Shown piece after piece: positions 55,238 through 64,000 of a DNA stretch of 64,000 bases; the stretch's first letter is position 1, and each line of letters starts with the position of its first letter. The translations under genes were made by a program, and so were the position numbers. A model generated the notes under the pieces. It ran no database searches and was not told the DNA's origin. It was given only the letters and a program-made list of their open reading frames with translations. Origin of the DNA: Brevibacillus laterosporus DSM 25 (GTDB taxonomy: Bacteria > Bacillota > Bacilli > Brevibacillales > Brevibacillaceae); NCBI RefSeq assembly GCF_002706795.1, contig NZ_CP017705.1, positions 3,532,501-3,596,500 on the forward strand, given 5' to 3'.

Positions 55238-57595
55238 ATGCTACAAGCGAAATCGCGATGGCAACTCACCCCATATGACGAAGCAATAAGTGCAGAGATT
55301 GCCCAAGCGTGTGGGATATCACCTCTGCTGGCACGTTTGCTCGTTCAAAGAGGGATGGATACGTCACAAAAGGCACGTGACTTTTTGCATGTGAGTCCAG
55401 AACAGCTACATGATCCATTTTTATTGGATGGCATGGACAAAAGCGTGCATCGAATCCAACAGGCGATTGAGCGCCAGGAACCGATTTGTATATATGGAGA
55501 CTATGATGCGGATGGAGTTAGCTCCACTGCTTTGATGGTGCATTTGTTACGAAAATTGGGAGCCACATTTGATTATTATATACCGAATCGTTTTAAAGAA
55601 GGATACGGATTAAACCAAACAGCGTTGTCATACATTTATTACAGCGGTTTTCGGCTTGTCGTGACTGTAGATACTGGTATTAGTGCGGTAGAGCAGGTAG
55701 CGCATGGAAATCAGCTGGGGCTTGATATCATCGTGACGGATCACCATGAACCACCTGAGCTTCTACCTGATGCGTTTGCGGTAATGAATCCTAAAAAACC
55801 GGGCTGTTCCTACCCATTTGACATGCTGGCTGGGGTTGGTGTTGCCTTTAAGCTGGCACATGCCCTGTTAAAAGAACCTCCGATGGATTTAATCGATTTG
55901 GCAGCAATAGGAACGATTGCTGACCTTGTACCCTTAGTCGATGAAAATAGGGTATTAGCAAGCTTAGGATTGCAACGATTAAACCGAACACACAATGTAG
56001 GCATCCAAGCTTTACTTGATGTGTGCGGCCTTCAGGAGAAAGAGATTACTGCGGGACATGTAGGCTTTGCTATTGGTCCGCGTATCAATGCAGGTGGACG
56101 ACTAGAAACAGCAGAAGCAGCGGTCAAATTGCTCGTGTCAGAGGATGTACAGGAAGCGAAGGAGCAAGCGGAAGTACTCGATGAGTTGAACCGTGAACGC
56201 CAAGAGCTAGTTCAAGCAATGGCAGAAGAAGCAATTGAAATGGTAGAACAGTTATATCCTGCTGATCAAAATGGAGTGCTGGTCGTAGCCAAAGAGGGAT
56301 GGAACGTTGGAGTTGTTGGTATTGTCGCTTCTCGCTTAGTAGAGAAATTCTATCGACCTGCTATCGTCCTTGGTATCGATTCTGAAAAAGGCACAGCTAA
56401 AGGCTCGGCTCGAAGCATTGCTGGCTTTGACATGTATGAGGCATTGACAGCGTGCAAGGAACTTCTACCACATTATGGTGGGCACACAATGGCAGCAGGT
56501 ATGACATTGCCTGTAGAGAATGTAGATTTGCTTCGCAAGGCGTTGCATCGTATATCACAAGAATGGTTACAACCAGAAGACTTCATTCCGAAAACAAGAG
56601 TAGATCTTGAAGTGGCCTTTGATGAAATGAGTCTAGATCTTGCTATAGAACTGGAAGCTTTAGCTCCATTCGGCATGGGTAACCCTACTCCAATGCTTGT
56701 CTGTGAAGAAGTCGGGCATCAAGGTATGCGTAAAATTGGCAAGGATGAGACACATCTTAAATGTGTATTATCGCAGGAGAAATCGCAACTAGATGCTATC
56801 GGCTTTGGTTTTGCCCAAATTATGGAACGCGTAGCCCCAACATCAAAGCTTTCAGTGCTTGGTGAATTGCAGATTAATGAATGGAATGGGTTACGAAAGC
56901 CTCAATTCTTGCTTCGTGATGTAGCGGTAAAGCATAAACAGATTTTTGACTGGCGGGGCTCGCGTGATAAAGAGAAAAAATGGCTGGATAAGATAGCTAC
57001 GGATGAATTGATTACAATTACATTCCAAGAAGCTAATCATCAACGTTTGTACTCTTTACTTGCGAGTCAACAGTTGCTACAAAGGTCACTCCTTTATGTA
57101 ACGAATGCGGGAGAGATACAAGGTGACTGGAAAGAAGGATGTCGCTCGATCGTTTTATATGATCTTCCTTCTTCTAAATCTGCTTTGGGACAAGCTATGG
57201 CTACGTTACATGAAATGGATTCAGTGTACTGCTTATTTGGAGAAGCGGATGAGGCTTTTGAATTGCTGCATGTACCGAGCCGAGAAGATTTTAAAGCGCT
57301 GTATCAAATTTTTCGACAATATGGTAAAATCAACAAGGCTCATCTTGATGCATTAGCTAAAAAATTGAAGTTAAAGCGTTCCATTGTGGAGCGAATGCTT
57401 ACTATTTTTATAGAGCTCCGTTTTATTGAAGATAGCGAGCAAGCGTATCTATTGCATCCAGAACCGGCTAAAGCGCCTTTAGATACTTCTTCGCGATACC
57501 AAGACTGGCGCGAGGAAGCCGAGCTACACGCCGAACTGCTCCTTTCTAATCATGATGGACTTGGAAAATATTTGGATATGCTTCATCAGCCTTAG
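55238..57595 (+). CDS. recJ: Single-stranded-DNA-specific exonuclease RecJ
   Basis: 5'-3' ssDNA exonuclease for recombination, mismatch and base-excision repair. 785 residues: DHH motifs GDYDADGVSST (near residue 90), VTVDTGISA, VTDHHEPPELLP and INAGGRLETAE; a DHHA1 domain with GGHTMAAGMTL (near 415); an OB fold and a long C-terminal extension typical of Firmicute RecJ. ATG 55238 follows TGGAGGG by seven bases. apt follows. Confidence 0.94.
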   Translation: MLQAKSRWQLTPYDEAISAEIAQACGISPLLARLLVQRGMDTSQKARDFLHVSPEQLHDPFLLDGMDKSVHRIQQAIERQEPICIYGDYDADGVSSTALMVHLLRKLGATFDYYIPNRFKEGYGLNQTALSYIYYSGFRLVVTVDTGISAVEQVAHGNQLGLDIIVTDHHEPPELLPDAFAVMNPKKPGCSYPFDMLAGVGVAFKLAHALLKEPPMDLIDLAAIGTIADLVPLVDENRVLASLGLQRLNRTHNVGIQALLDVCGLQEKEITAGHVGFAIGPRINAGGRLETAEAAVKLLVSEDVQEAKEQAEVLDELNRERQELVQAMAEEAIEMVEQLYPADQNGVLVVAKEGWNVGVVGIVASRLVEKFYRPAIVLGIDSEKGTAKGSARSIAGFDMYEALTACKELLPHYGGHTMAAGMTLPVENVDLLRKALHRISQEWLQPEDFIPKTRVDLEVAFDEMSLDLAIELEALAPFGMGNPTPMLVCEEVGHQGMRKIGKDETHLKCVLSQEKSQLDAIGFGFAQIMERVAPTSKLSVLGELQINEWNGLRKPQFLLRDVAVKHKQIFDWRGSRDKEKKWLDKIATDELITITFQEANHQRLYSLLASQQLLQRSLLYVTNAGEIQGDWKEGCRSIVLYDLPSSKSALGQAMATLHEMDSVYCLFGEADEAFELLHVPSREDFKALYQIFRQYGKINKAHLDALAKKLKLKRSIVERMLTIFIELRFIEDSEQAYLLHPEPAKAPLDTSSRYQDWREEAELHAELLLSNHDGLGKYLDMLHQP

Positions 57596-57649
57596 AAGAA
57601 GAGCACCCAACTTACTTTGTTTTTATTCTTTTGTAGGAGGCATTCCTTA

Positions 57650-58162
57650 ATGAACTTTAAAGATTATATTCGCGTGATTCCAGATTACCCACAACCAGGG
57701 ATTCGTTTCAAAGATATTACTACCCTATTAAAAGATGGCCCTGTATATAAAGCGGCAATCAATGAACTAAAAACATTTGCTGATACCCTAAATGTGGATG
57801 TAATCGCAGGACCGGAAGCGCGTGGTTTTGTTGTAGGAGCACCGCTGTCATATGCGATGAATGTTGGATTTATTCCGATTCGCAAGGCAAACAAATTACC
57901 TTACAAGGCTATTCAAGCTGATTATAGCCTAGAGTACGGCAGTGATGCATTAGCAATGCATGAAGATGCAATCAAGCCTGGTGACCGTGTATTGATTGCT
58001 GACGACTTACTTGCAACAGGCGGTACGATCGAGACATCAATCAACCTTGTTGAACAATTAGGCGGAATCGTAGTAGGGGCTGTATTCTTAATTGAATTGA
58101 GCTATCTCGATGGTCGTGAAAAACTAGGTGACATCCCAGTTTCTTCTTTAATCACATACTAA
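57650..58162 (+). CDS. apt: Adenine phosphoribosyltransferase
   Basis: Salvages adenine to AMP. 170 residues, beginning MNFKDYIRVIPDYPQPGIRF; adenine-specific EARGFVVGAPLSYA and PRPP loop VLIADDLLATGGT. TAGGAGG lies nine bases before the ATG. recJ-apt-relA order is that of B. subtilis. Confidence 0.97.
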   Translation: MNFKDYIRVIPDYPQPGIRFKDITTLLKDGPVYKAAINELKTFADTLNVDVIAGPEARGFVVGAPLSYAMNVGFIPIRKANKLPYKAIQADYSLEYGSDALAMHEDAIKPGDRVLIADDLLATGGTIETSINLVEQLGGIVVGAVFLIELSYLDGREKLGDIPVSSLITY

Positions 58163-58172
58163 AATTTTGTAT

Positions 58173-58210
58173 AAAAACCTCTGTGAGCCTTTCGCTTGCA
58201 GAGGTTTTTT
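58173..58210 (+). terminator. Terminator after apt
   Basis: AAAAACCTCTG and CAGAGGTTTTTT stem with a 15-base loop. Confidence 0.88.
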
Positions 58211-58278
58211 GTGGATTTGCCTGAGAAACTCGAAAAGAAAGTGTCTATTTTGTGAGTTTTAAGTAGAGAATGGAAGAT

Positions 58279-58325
58279 TATTACCTTTACATTCTCCCTT
58301 TCATACCAGATAATAAAAGGTAATA
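58279..58325. repeat. 10-bp inverted repeat framing the relA promoter
   Basis: TATTACCTTT (58279-58288) and AAAGGTAATA (58316-58325) are exact reverse complements, 27 bases apart. The left arm overlaps the -35 and the right arm the predicted +1. Confidence 0.7.
58286..58314 (+). promoter_or_regulatory. SigA promoter of relA
   Basis: TTTACA (58286-58291), 17-base spacer, GATAAT (58309-58314). Confidence 0.75.
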
Positions 58326-58383
58326 CGTTTAAGGGAAAGATAGACGGTTTTCATCTTCAGAGTGAAGATTAAGGAAGGGAAAT

Positions 58384-60567
58384 ATGACTACGGGCATCGA
58401 GGAAATTTTAAGCAAAGCGAATAGCTATATGTCAAACGAGGACGTTACTATGCTGGAGCGTGCCTATGATTTAGCGCGCAAAGCTCACGAGGGCCAAGTG
58501 CGTAAATCTGGGGTGCCTTATATTATGCATCCGATTGCAGTTGCAGGCATTTTGACGGATATGCACATGGATGCAGTAACTGTTGCTGCCGGTTTTCTCC
58601 ATGATGTTGTGGAAGATACCGAAATTACGCTAGACAACTTACGTAAGGAATTCGGGTCAGAGGTAGCACATCTGGTAGACGGAGTCACAAAGCTAGAAAA
58701 AATTAAATACAAATCCAAAGAAGAGCAGTTAGCAGAGAACCATCGAAAAATGCTTGTAGCCATGGCACAAGATATTCGGGTCATTTTAATTAAATTGGCG
58801 GACCGTTTGCATAATATGCGTACGTTACGTCATATGTCCGAAGAAAAGCAGCGTGAAATATCGGATGAAACGCTAGAAATCTTTGCACCACTGGCTCATC
58901 GCCTTGGTATTGCTTTTGTAAAGTGGGAGCTAGAGGATACGGCTCTTCGCTATTTGAATCCACAGCAATATTATCGGATTGTAAATCTCATGCAGAAGAA
59001 ACGGACGGAGCGCGAGGAATACATTTCAGAAGCAAAAGCAATGATTACGGATAAGTTAGATGAGCTGCATATTGAAGCAGAGATTGCTGGTAGACCTAAG
59101 CATATCTATAGCATCTACAAAAAGATGGTGTCACAAAATAAGCAGTTTAACGAAATCTATGACCTGCTTGCTTTACGTATCATTGTGAATGATATTCGTG
59201 ATTGTTACGCTGTCCTTGGAATTGTGCACACTTTGTGGAAGCCTATGCCAGGACGATTCAAAGATTATATTGCTATGCCAAAAGCCAACATGTATCAATC
59301 GCTGCATACCACTGTAATCGGTCCTAAGGGTGAACCATTGGAAGTGCAAATTCGTACATGGGAGATGCATCGTACAGCTGAGATTGGTATCGCTGCTCAC
59401 TGGGCCTATAAAGAGGGCAAAGGAGAAGTGCAGGGCTCTTTTGAAGAGAAGATTGGTAATCTCCGTGAGATTATTCAAGGTGGACAAGAAGAGACACCGA
59501 ATGCCCAAGAATTCATGGAATCGCTCAAGCAGGATCTGTTTTCTGATACGGTGTTTGTCTTTACACCAAAGGGTGATGTGGTGGAGCTTCCTAAAGGCTC
59601 GGTTCCTTTGGACTTTGCCTATCGCATACATTCAGCTGTCGGCAATCGAACCATTGGAGCTAAAGTGAACGGAAAGATCGTTCCGCTTGATTTTGCGTTG
59701 CGTACAGGTGACATTATGGAAATCTTGACTTCCAAGCACTCATATGGCCCAAGTCAAGATTGGCTGAAAATAGCGAAGTCAGCCCATGCTCGTAATAAGA
59801 TCAAGCAATGGTTTAAAAAAGAAAAGCGCGAAGAAAACGTTGCTAAAGGGCTATCAATGATTGAAGCTGAGGTAAAAGCACGTGGCTTTGATTTAAAAGA
59901 GACTATGACTGCTGAGAATGTAAAAGAGGCAGCAGCTAAGTTTAATTTTCAATCTGACGAAGATATGTACTCAGCTGTCGGTTATGGCGGGCTTACTTCT
60001 GCACAGGTTGCAAATCGACTGACGGAAAAAATACGTAGAGATCGAGAAGAGCAACAACAACAGCAACAACAAGCTATTCAAGAATTTAAGTCTCATGCAC
60101 CTACTCAGAAGCAAACCCGAAGCGACACAGGCATCCGCGTAGAAGGCGTGGATAATTTGTTGACTCGTATTTCCCGATGTTGTTCGCCGGTTCCAGGGGA
60201 TGACATTATTGGCTTCATTACGAGAGGACGGGGAGTCTCCATTCATCGCAAGGATTGCCCGAATGTGACGGTAGAAGAAAGCGATCGACTCATTCCTGTA
60301 CAATGGGAAGGTGACCAGAGACAAAACTACAATGTAGACATTGAAATTACTGGCCATGATCGCACAGGCTTGTTAAACGACGTGTTACATGTAGTTGGGG
60401 AGACGAAAACCAATATTGCTGCCGTGAGTGGCAAAGCGGATCGCAATCGGGTGGCTACTATCAACATGACAATCTGTATTAACAATATAGATCATCTACA
60501 CCGAGTGGTAGAACGAATCAAGCGTATCAAAGACATTTATTCTGTTCGTCGAATTCTAAATACCTAA
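58384..60567 (+). CDS. relA: Bifunctional (p)ppGpp synthetase/hydrolase Rel
   Basis: Makes and degrades (p)ppGpp in the stringent response, on the ribosome. 727 residues: hydrolase HD domain (HD at 73-74, FLHDVVEDT intact, so hydrolysis is likely); synthetase domain with RPKHIYSIYKKM (near 238) and YDLLALRIIV; TGS domain near 390-450 (DTVFVFTPKGDVVELPKGS); conserved CCSPVPGD (Cys 599-600) and a C-terminal ACT/RRM domain. A run of seven Gln (557-563) sits in the linker before CCSPVPGD. GGAAGGGAA lies before ATG 58384. apt and dtd flank it, as in B. subtilis. Confidence 0.97.
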   Translation: MTTGIEEILSKANSYMSNEDVTMLERAYDLARKAHEGQVRKSGVPYIMHPIAVAGILTDMHMDAVTVAAGFLHDVVEDTEITLDNLRKEFGSEVAHLVDGVTKLEKIKYKSKEEQLAENHRKMLVAMAQDIRVILIKLADRLHNMRTLRHMSEEKQREISDETLEIFAPLAHRLGIAFVKWELEDTALRYLNPQQYYRIVNLMQKKRTEREEYISEAKAMITDKLDELHIEAEIAGRPKHIYSIYKKMVSQNKQFNEIYDLLALRIIVNDIRDCYAVLGIVHTLWKPMPGRFKDYIAMPKANMYQSLHTTVIGPKGEPLEVQIRTWEMHRTAEIGIAAHWAYKEGKGEVQGSFEEKIGNLREIIQGGQEETPNAQEFMESLKQDLFSDTVFVFTPKGDVVELPKGSVPLDFAYRIHSAVGNRTIGAKVNGKIVPLDFALRTGDIMEILTSKHSYGPSQDWLKIAKSAHARNKIKQWFKKEKREENVAKGLSMIEAEVKARGFDLKETMTAENVKEAAAKFNFQSDEDMYSAVGYGGLTSAQVANRLTEKIRRDREEQQQQQQQAIQEFKSHAPTQKQTRSDTGIRVEGVDNLLTRISRCCSPVPGDDIIGFITRGRGVSIHRKDCPNVTVEESDRLIPVQWEGDQRQNYNVDIEITGHDRTGLLNDVLHVVGETKTNIAAVSGKADRNRVATINMTICINNIDHLHRVVERIKRIKDIYSVRRILNT

Positions 60568-60589
60568 CATATCCTTATTTTTAAATGAC

Positions 60590-60620
60590 AGACAGTGGTT
60601 CCTTGGGGACGCTGTCTTTT
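60590..60620 (+). terminator. Terminator after relA
   Basis: AGACAG and CTGTCT pair with inner imperfect pairing; tail TTTTCTTTC. Moderate strength. Confidence 0.55.
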
Positions 60621-60679
60621 CTTTCATAAACAAGGAATGCATACATAAATTTAAAACAATAGAACCGGAGTGATAAGTA

Positions 60680-61117
60680 GTGCGAGTCGTTGTCCAAAAA
60701 GCAAAAGCATCAAGTGTGTCCGTAAATGGAGATGTAGTCGGTAAAATTGAGCAAGGACTGGTTTTACTAGTTGGTATTACGCATGAGGACACAATAAAAG
60801 ACGTGGAGTTTGTAGCAGATAAGGTAGCGAATTTGCGGATTTTTGAAGACGAGGAAGGTAAAATGAATTACTCTGTCCAGGAAACAGGAGGGCAAATTTT
60901 ATCAATTTCCCAATTTACTTTATACGGGGATTGCCGAAAAGGTCGTCGCCCTAACTTCATGGCGGCTGCCCGTCCAGAAGTTGCTGAACCATTATACGAC
61001 CAATTTAATGAGGTGCTACGAAGTAAAGGGCTTCAAGTAGAGACGGGGCGTTTTGGTGCAATGATGGATGTGCAGATTCATAATCATGGACCTGTAACGT
61101 TAATTGTTGAAAGTTAA
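60680..61117 (+). CDS. dtd: D-aminoacyl-tRNA deacylase
   Basis: Hydrolyses D-amino acids from tRNA. 145 residues, starting [21 protein letters not shown], with [17 protein letters not shown] (the SQFTL catalytic Thr/Gln motif) and the C-terminal NHGPVT, the Gly-cisPro motif. GTG 60680; ribosome site GGAGTG. A terminator follows. Confidence 0.95.
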   Translation: MRVVVQKAKASSVSVNGDVVGKIEQGLVLLVGITHEDTIKDVEFVADKVANLRIFEDEEGKMNYSVQETGGQILSISQFTLYGDCRKGRRPNFMAAARPEVAEPLYDQFNEVLRSKGLQVETGRFGAMMDVQIHNHGPVTLIVES

Positions 61118-61170
61118 TGATAGATGAAACAAAGGGTCTAGCCGATTAATTAAGCTACACACATAGAAAG

Positions 61171-61206
61171 AAAGCAGCTAGTCCATGGCGGACCAGCTGC
61201 TTTTTT
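61171..61206. terminator. Terminator between dtd and amidase
   Basis: AAGCAGCT-GTCC and GGAC-AGCTGCTT stem (one bulged/mismatched base) and six T; the opposite side is TTTCTTTC, so it may serve the convergent amidase gene. Confidence 0.85.
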
Positions 61207-61217
61207 GTGTGAAAAAA

Positions 61218-63113
61218 CTAATTTGGATAAACCTGGAAGTAACGCAGTACGCCTCGGAACAACCCTTCAGCTGCATTTTGCTGATGTTGATCATCACGTA
61301 AGTTAGCTTCTTCTTGTGGATTTGTCATAAAGCCGACTTCAGCAAGAATAGCGGGTTTTGGATTTTCCCGAATGACATGAAAATCGCCGAATCTGGATGT
61401 TAAATCTTTATATTGAGTCGTTGAAACGATCTCTTTTTGAGTCAATTGGGCTAATTCCATCGAGTTTCCTTTGTGATAGTAAAAAATGATGGTCCCATTG
61501 GTGGCTGCATTAGGATGTGTATTGTGATGGACACTTACAAACATATCCGCATTGTTTTGTACAGCAACTTGAACACGTTGTTCCAACGTGAGAGTTGTAT
61601 CATCGGAACGAGTCATAATTACACGTGCTCCAGAAGCTTCTAGGCGTTGTTTTAGCTTTAGAGCAACCTGTAGGTTAATTTCTTTTTCAAACGTCTTGTA
61701 TGTCGTCCCTACAGCCCCACTGTCTGTTCCACCGTGTCCAGGATCTACTACAATCAATTTGCCTCGTGCTTCATTACCGGTTAAAGGAGGCAGATTGGCT
61801 ATATCTGTTGATTCCTTTTGAACAACCCAGCTAGCAATATAGGCTGTTGAATTATCTTTTAGGCGAATTTGATACCAATCGCCTTCTGTTTTGATTACCG
61901 AATAGCTTTCTCCTGGTTGTACATTACCTACGGGCTCGTATTCGGTGCCTGGGCCAGAACGAACATTTGTGCCTTCGTTTAATACCTTGATTTTCAGTTC
62001 TGATTGATTACTAGGTACTGAGGGCTGAAGGGAGTTTTGGTTCTTATGTTCATTTGGGTCAACTACTCCAAGCGTGGGAGGAGCAACAGTTGATTTAGTA
62101 ACCAACCAGCTGGCAATCCAGCCTGTTTTCCCATCCGGCGTTTTTACCTGAAACCAGTTGTTGCTTTGAGACAATACCGGTAGTACCACTCCGTTATTTA
62201 CTTGGGTAAGGACTTGGCTTGTTGTATTAGCTTGACTTCGAATGTTTACATTATTTGCAGTTACCTTCACCGTAGAGCTTGATGAAGCAGGATTCGGCTG
62301 TGTCGGAGGAGGTGTTATCTGTCCAGTTTTAGGAGCTGTTGGATTGGCGATCCAAGCTGTTGTCCCATTGTATAAGATTTGATCCCACCCATTTGACTCC
62401 GAATATTTACTTACCTGATCCCCTGCGCTTAACTGCCCGATAATCATGGCTGCGACATTAGGTTCTGCATACACGTTAGTTACTACAGAGATTTTAATAC
62501 TACTGGTAGATGGAGGCTGCACAGTAGGCTCTACAGGTGGCAATACATTAGCAGGCTGATTGCTCTGATCTGGTGTAGTGACTGCTGGTGCTGTTGTTCC
62601 CGGTAGGGGTGCTGACGTAGCGGGCGGAGTAGCATGTTGCACAAACTTGGCGTTAATCCAGCCGGTTACTTTGTCAGACACCTGAATTTGTGCCCAGATG
62701 CCTTCCTTTTTAATCATTTTGTAGCTTTTTGTCTTGTCCATTACTTGGATGATTTGAGCATCTGAATTGGGTGCAGTCCGAATGTTCAACATATCGACCG
62801 TACTCTTTAAATAAATCACCTTTGGTGGTTGAGGAGCTGCTTTAATCTCCTGAAGGTATGTATTTATTCCCCAGCCTTGCTTACCATTCGGTAATTTTAC
62901 CTGTATCCATTTATCTTTTTTTGATATAACGGTTAGTTTTGTCGACTTAGGCACGGAACTTACGAGTTGATAGTTGGTTCCTGGACCAGAGCGAATGTTT
63001 AAATTATCGGCTGTTACCTGCACCTGGCTTGCTGCCCAGACCATTTGGAAGGGGGCGACCAAGCTAGTGAGACACGTTGCAAGCCCGATAATCATCTTCT
63101 TGCGAGAAAACAC
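61218..63113 (-). CDS. N-acetylmuramoyl-L-alanine amidase with five SH3b domains
   Basis: Exported peptidoglycan hydrolase. A signal peptide is followed by five SH3_3 repeats, each with a LNIRSGPGTNY-type core (the third is degenerate: NVYAEPNVAAM), separated by Pro/Thr/Ser linkers. The C-terminal Amidase_3 domain has VDPGHGGTDSGA, KEINLQVA, FVSVHHNTHP and AEVGFMTNP, giving the zinc His/Glu/His and the catalytic Glu. GTG 63113 has AAAGGATGGG eight bases upstream. ATG 63140 (nine more residues) has no ribosome site. The same place is taken by yrvJ in B. subtilis. 631 residues. Confidence 0.9.
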   Translation of the reverse strand: MFSRKKMIIGLATCLTSLVAPFQMVWAASQVQVTADNLNIRSGPGTNYQLVSSVPKSTKLTVISKKDKWIQVKLPNGKQGWGINTYLQEIKAAPQPPKVIYLKSTVDMLNIRTAPNSDAQIIQVMDKTKSYKMIKKEGIWAQIQVSDKVTGWINAKFVQHATPPATSAPLPGTTAPAVTTPDQSNQPANVLPPVEPTVQPPSTSSIKISVVTNVYAEPNVAAMIIGQLSAGDQVSKYSESNGWDQILYNGTTAWIANPTAPKTGQITPPPTQPNPASSSSTVKVTANNVNIRSQANTTSQVLTQVNNGVVLPVLSQSNNWFQVKTPDGKTGWIASWLVTKSTVAPPTLGVVDPNEHKNQNSLQPSVPSNQSELKIKVLNEGTNVRSGPGTEYEPVGNVQPGESYSVIKTEGDWYQIRLKDNSTAYIASWVVQKESTDIANLPPLTGNEARGKLIVVDPGHGGTDSGAVGTTYKTFEKEINLQVALKLKQRLEASGARVIMTRSDDTTLTLEQRVQVAVQNNADMFVSVHHNTHPNAATNGTIIFYYHKGNSMELAQLTQKEIVSTTQYKDLTSRFGDFHVIRENPKPAILAEVGFMTNPQEEANLRDDQHQQNAAEGLFRGVLRYFQVYPN

Positions 63114-63285
63114 GTTTGTCCCATCCTTTCTGTTTTTCATTTATTCCGACGTGCGGAAAATCAATTTTTCCATAAAACAATAATCTTCTTCATAGGTCGT
63201 ATACTTTCCTGCAACTTTCGACATTTTTTTTGAGATGCATGCAAATCTTCCCATGCGGAAACAATAGTGCAAGGAGGGATTAAGC

Positions 63286-63459
63286 ATGCGCCAATCCAAT
63301 AAAGAACGTTTCGCTCAAGAATTAAACCGTCAAATTTTTTCTGTTGATTTTCATGATTTCTTGCAAAAAGAAGCCATTTTAAACGATGTAGAAATGTCAC
63401 AGGAGTTTCATATCAGCATCCGCGAGGTACAAGAGCTACGTCGGCGTGCTAAACACTAG
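63286..63459 (+). CDS. 57-residue small protein, HTH-like, unrecognised
   Basis: Frame from ATG 63286 to TAG 63457-63459, starting MRQSNKERFAQELNRQIFSV and ending IREVQELRRRAKH. AAGGAGGG lies seven bases before the ATG. The C-terminal half (MSQEFHISIREVQELRRRA) looks like the end of a sigma-factor-type helix-turn-helix. It lies between the amidase and the hemZ start, in the place of small yrzK in B. subtilis; I cannot confirm homology. Confidence 0.75.
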   Translation: MRQSNKERFAQELNRQIFSVDFHDFLQKEAILNDVEMSQEFHISIREVQELRRRAKH

Positions 63460-63655
63460 AAAGTGGCGAAAAGCTGTTCAAGTGTTCAGGAATCAGGCTA
63501 GTTTAGGTTGAGAGCTTCATGTAGCAAAAACCAATGATCCAATAATCTCATGTACTCCCTTTTTCGCATGTATCGTGCCAAAATCGTTCTTATGCAACGA
63601 ACGGCTTTCTAAATCCGTCCACCTTTAATGAGAACAGTTGGTTCCTTCTCTGAAA

Positions 63656-63684
63656 TTGACCACCTTATGTTGGTAAGGTAAGAT
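63656..63684 (+). promoter_or_regulatory. SigA promoter of hemZ-like gene
   Basis: TTGACC (63656-63661), 17-base spacer, TAAGAT (63679-63684). Confidence 0.7.
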
Positions 63685-63716
63685 GAGAAGGATTGCGAAA
63701 GAAGCAGGTGAAGAAC

Positions 63717-64000
63717 ATGTTGCAAATTAAATGCGTGGGTCATCAGTTCGAACGTGAAATCGGCTTTATTGCCGCACTGTTCTATGAAGATCCCGCAATT
63801 CATTATGTACAAGACTGGGAAAATTGCTCCCATCGTGATAGTAAGATAGAGCTTTGTTGTGAGTCGCAAGACGATGGAGTCCATGCTACCGGACATCTTT
63901 TGTTTGCCGATCAAAAGCATACATTTGAGTACGATCGTCCCTATAAGGAGCTTTCCGAAAAAGGTATGCGCAAAACAGCGAAGCAAGCAATTAGCTATAC
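63717..64000 (+). CDS. hemZ: HemZ-like coproporphyrinogen dehydrogenase, N-terminal part
   Basis: Ninety-four codons run off the right edge. The visible part starts MLQIKCVGHQFEREIGFIAA, is acidic and Cys/His-containing, and ends in YDRPYKELSEKGMRKTAKQA, matching the pre-catalytic N-domain of HemZ proteins. The radical-SAM CxxxCxxC motif would lie outside the window. AGGTGA lies seven bases before the ATG. Assignment rests on the short N-domain and place near hisS/dtd in related genomes, and is moderate. Confidence 0.6.
   Translation, partial: MLQIKCVGHQFEREIGFIAALFYEDPAIHYVQDWENCSHRDSKIELCCESQDDGVHATGHLLFADQKHTFEYDRPYKELSEKGMRKTAKQAISY

Noticed and set aside
59173-59631. Minus-strand frame inside relA
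   Set aside because: Lies opposite the conserved synthetase domain and has no start signal.
63460-63655. T-box or other leader before the hemZ-like gene
   Set aside because: The T-box consensus AGGGTGG(T)ACCGCG is absent and no stable aptamer-like structure is seen; the stretch looks like plain intergenic DNA.

Overview
The window is chromosomal core DNA of a low-G+C, endospore-forming Firmicute. Gene order (valS-folC-murC-SPOR-maf-radC-mreBCD-PBP2-minCD-rodA-spoIVFAB-rng-rplU-prp-rpmA-spo0B-obg-pheB-hom-thrCB-pheA, then bofC-ruvCAB-queA-tgt-yajC-spoVB-comN-secDF-recJ-apt-relA-dtd) is that of Bacillales. The details (murC after folC, a rodA copy after minD, separate secD and secF, a SafA/CotS pair) fit Brevibacillus, most likely near B. 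laterosporus. This assignment is inferred from synteny and protein character, not from a database search. No prophage, intact insertion sequence, CRISPR array, rRNA or tRNA was seen.

Layout. 1-7.3 kb: valS 3' end, folC, murC, a prepilin peptidase, a SpoIIB-like SPOR protein, a DUF4321 protein and maf. 7.3-16.1 kb: radC and the cell-shape/division block (mreBCD, PBP2, minCD, rodA). 16.1-16.8 kb: a gene-poor gap with a candidate small RNA, a 123-bp nearly perfect palindrome and a cold-shock gene. 16.8-24 kb: spoIVFA/spoIVFB, RNase G, the L21 leader with rplU-prp-rpmA, spo0B, obg and a PilZ-like gene. 24-30 kb: a 50-residue minus-strand gene missed by length filters, then pheB-hom-thrC-thrB-pheA-ilvE. 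30-38 kb: SafA-like and CotS-like coat genes, a membrane glycerophosphodiesterase, a secreted nucleotidase with a repetitive linker, and bofC. 38.4-40.8 kb: guanine riboswitch with xpt-pbuX. 40.8-42 kb: a secreted-protein gene apparently split at a G6 tract. 42.6-47.4 kb: ruvCAB-queA-tgt-yajC. 47.5-51.4 kb: YrzE-like protein, corA, DUF421 protein and spoVB. 51.5-64 kb: comN, secD, secF, a cation diffusion facilitator, recJ, apt, relA, dtd, a five-SH3b amidase, a 57-residue protein and the start of hemZ.

Functionally the window joins envelope growth (MurC, MreBCD, PBP2, RodA, MinCD, amidase), sporulation control (Spo0B, SpoIIB-like, SpoIVFA/FB, BofC, SafA-like, CotS-like, SpoVB), recombination and repair (RuvABC, RecJ, RadC), protein export (YajC, SecD, SecF), purine salvage and stringent response (Xpt, PbuX, Apt, RelA) and Thr/Phe/branched-chain amino-acid metabolism. 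The spots most worth a second look are the palindrome and candidate sRNA upstream of csp, the G-tract frameshift at 41.82 kb, the two small genes at 24.1 and 63.3 kb, and the inverted repeat framing the relA promoter.
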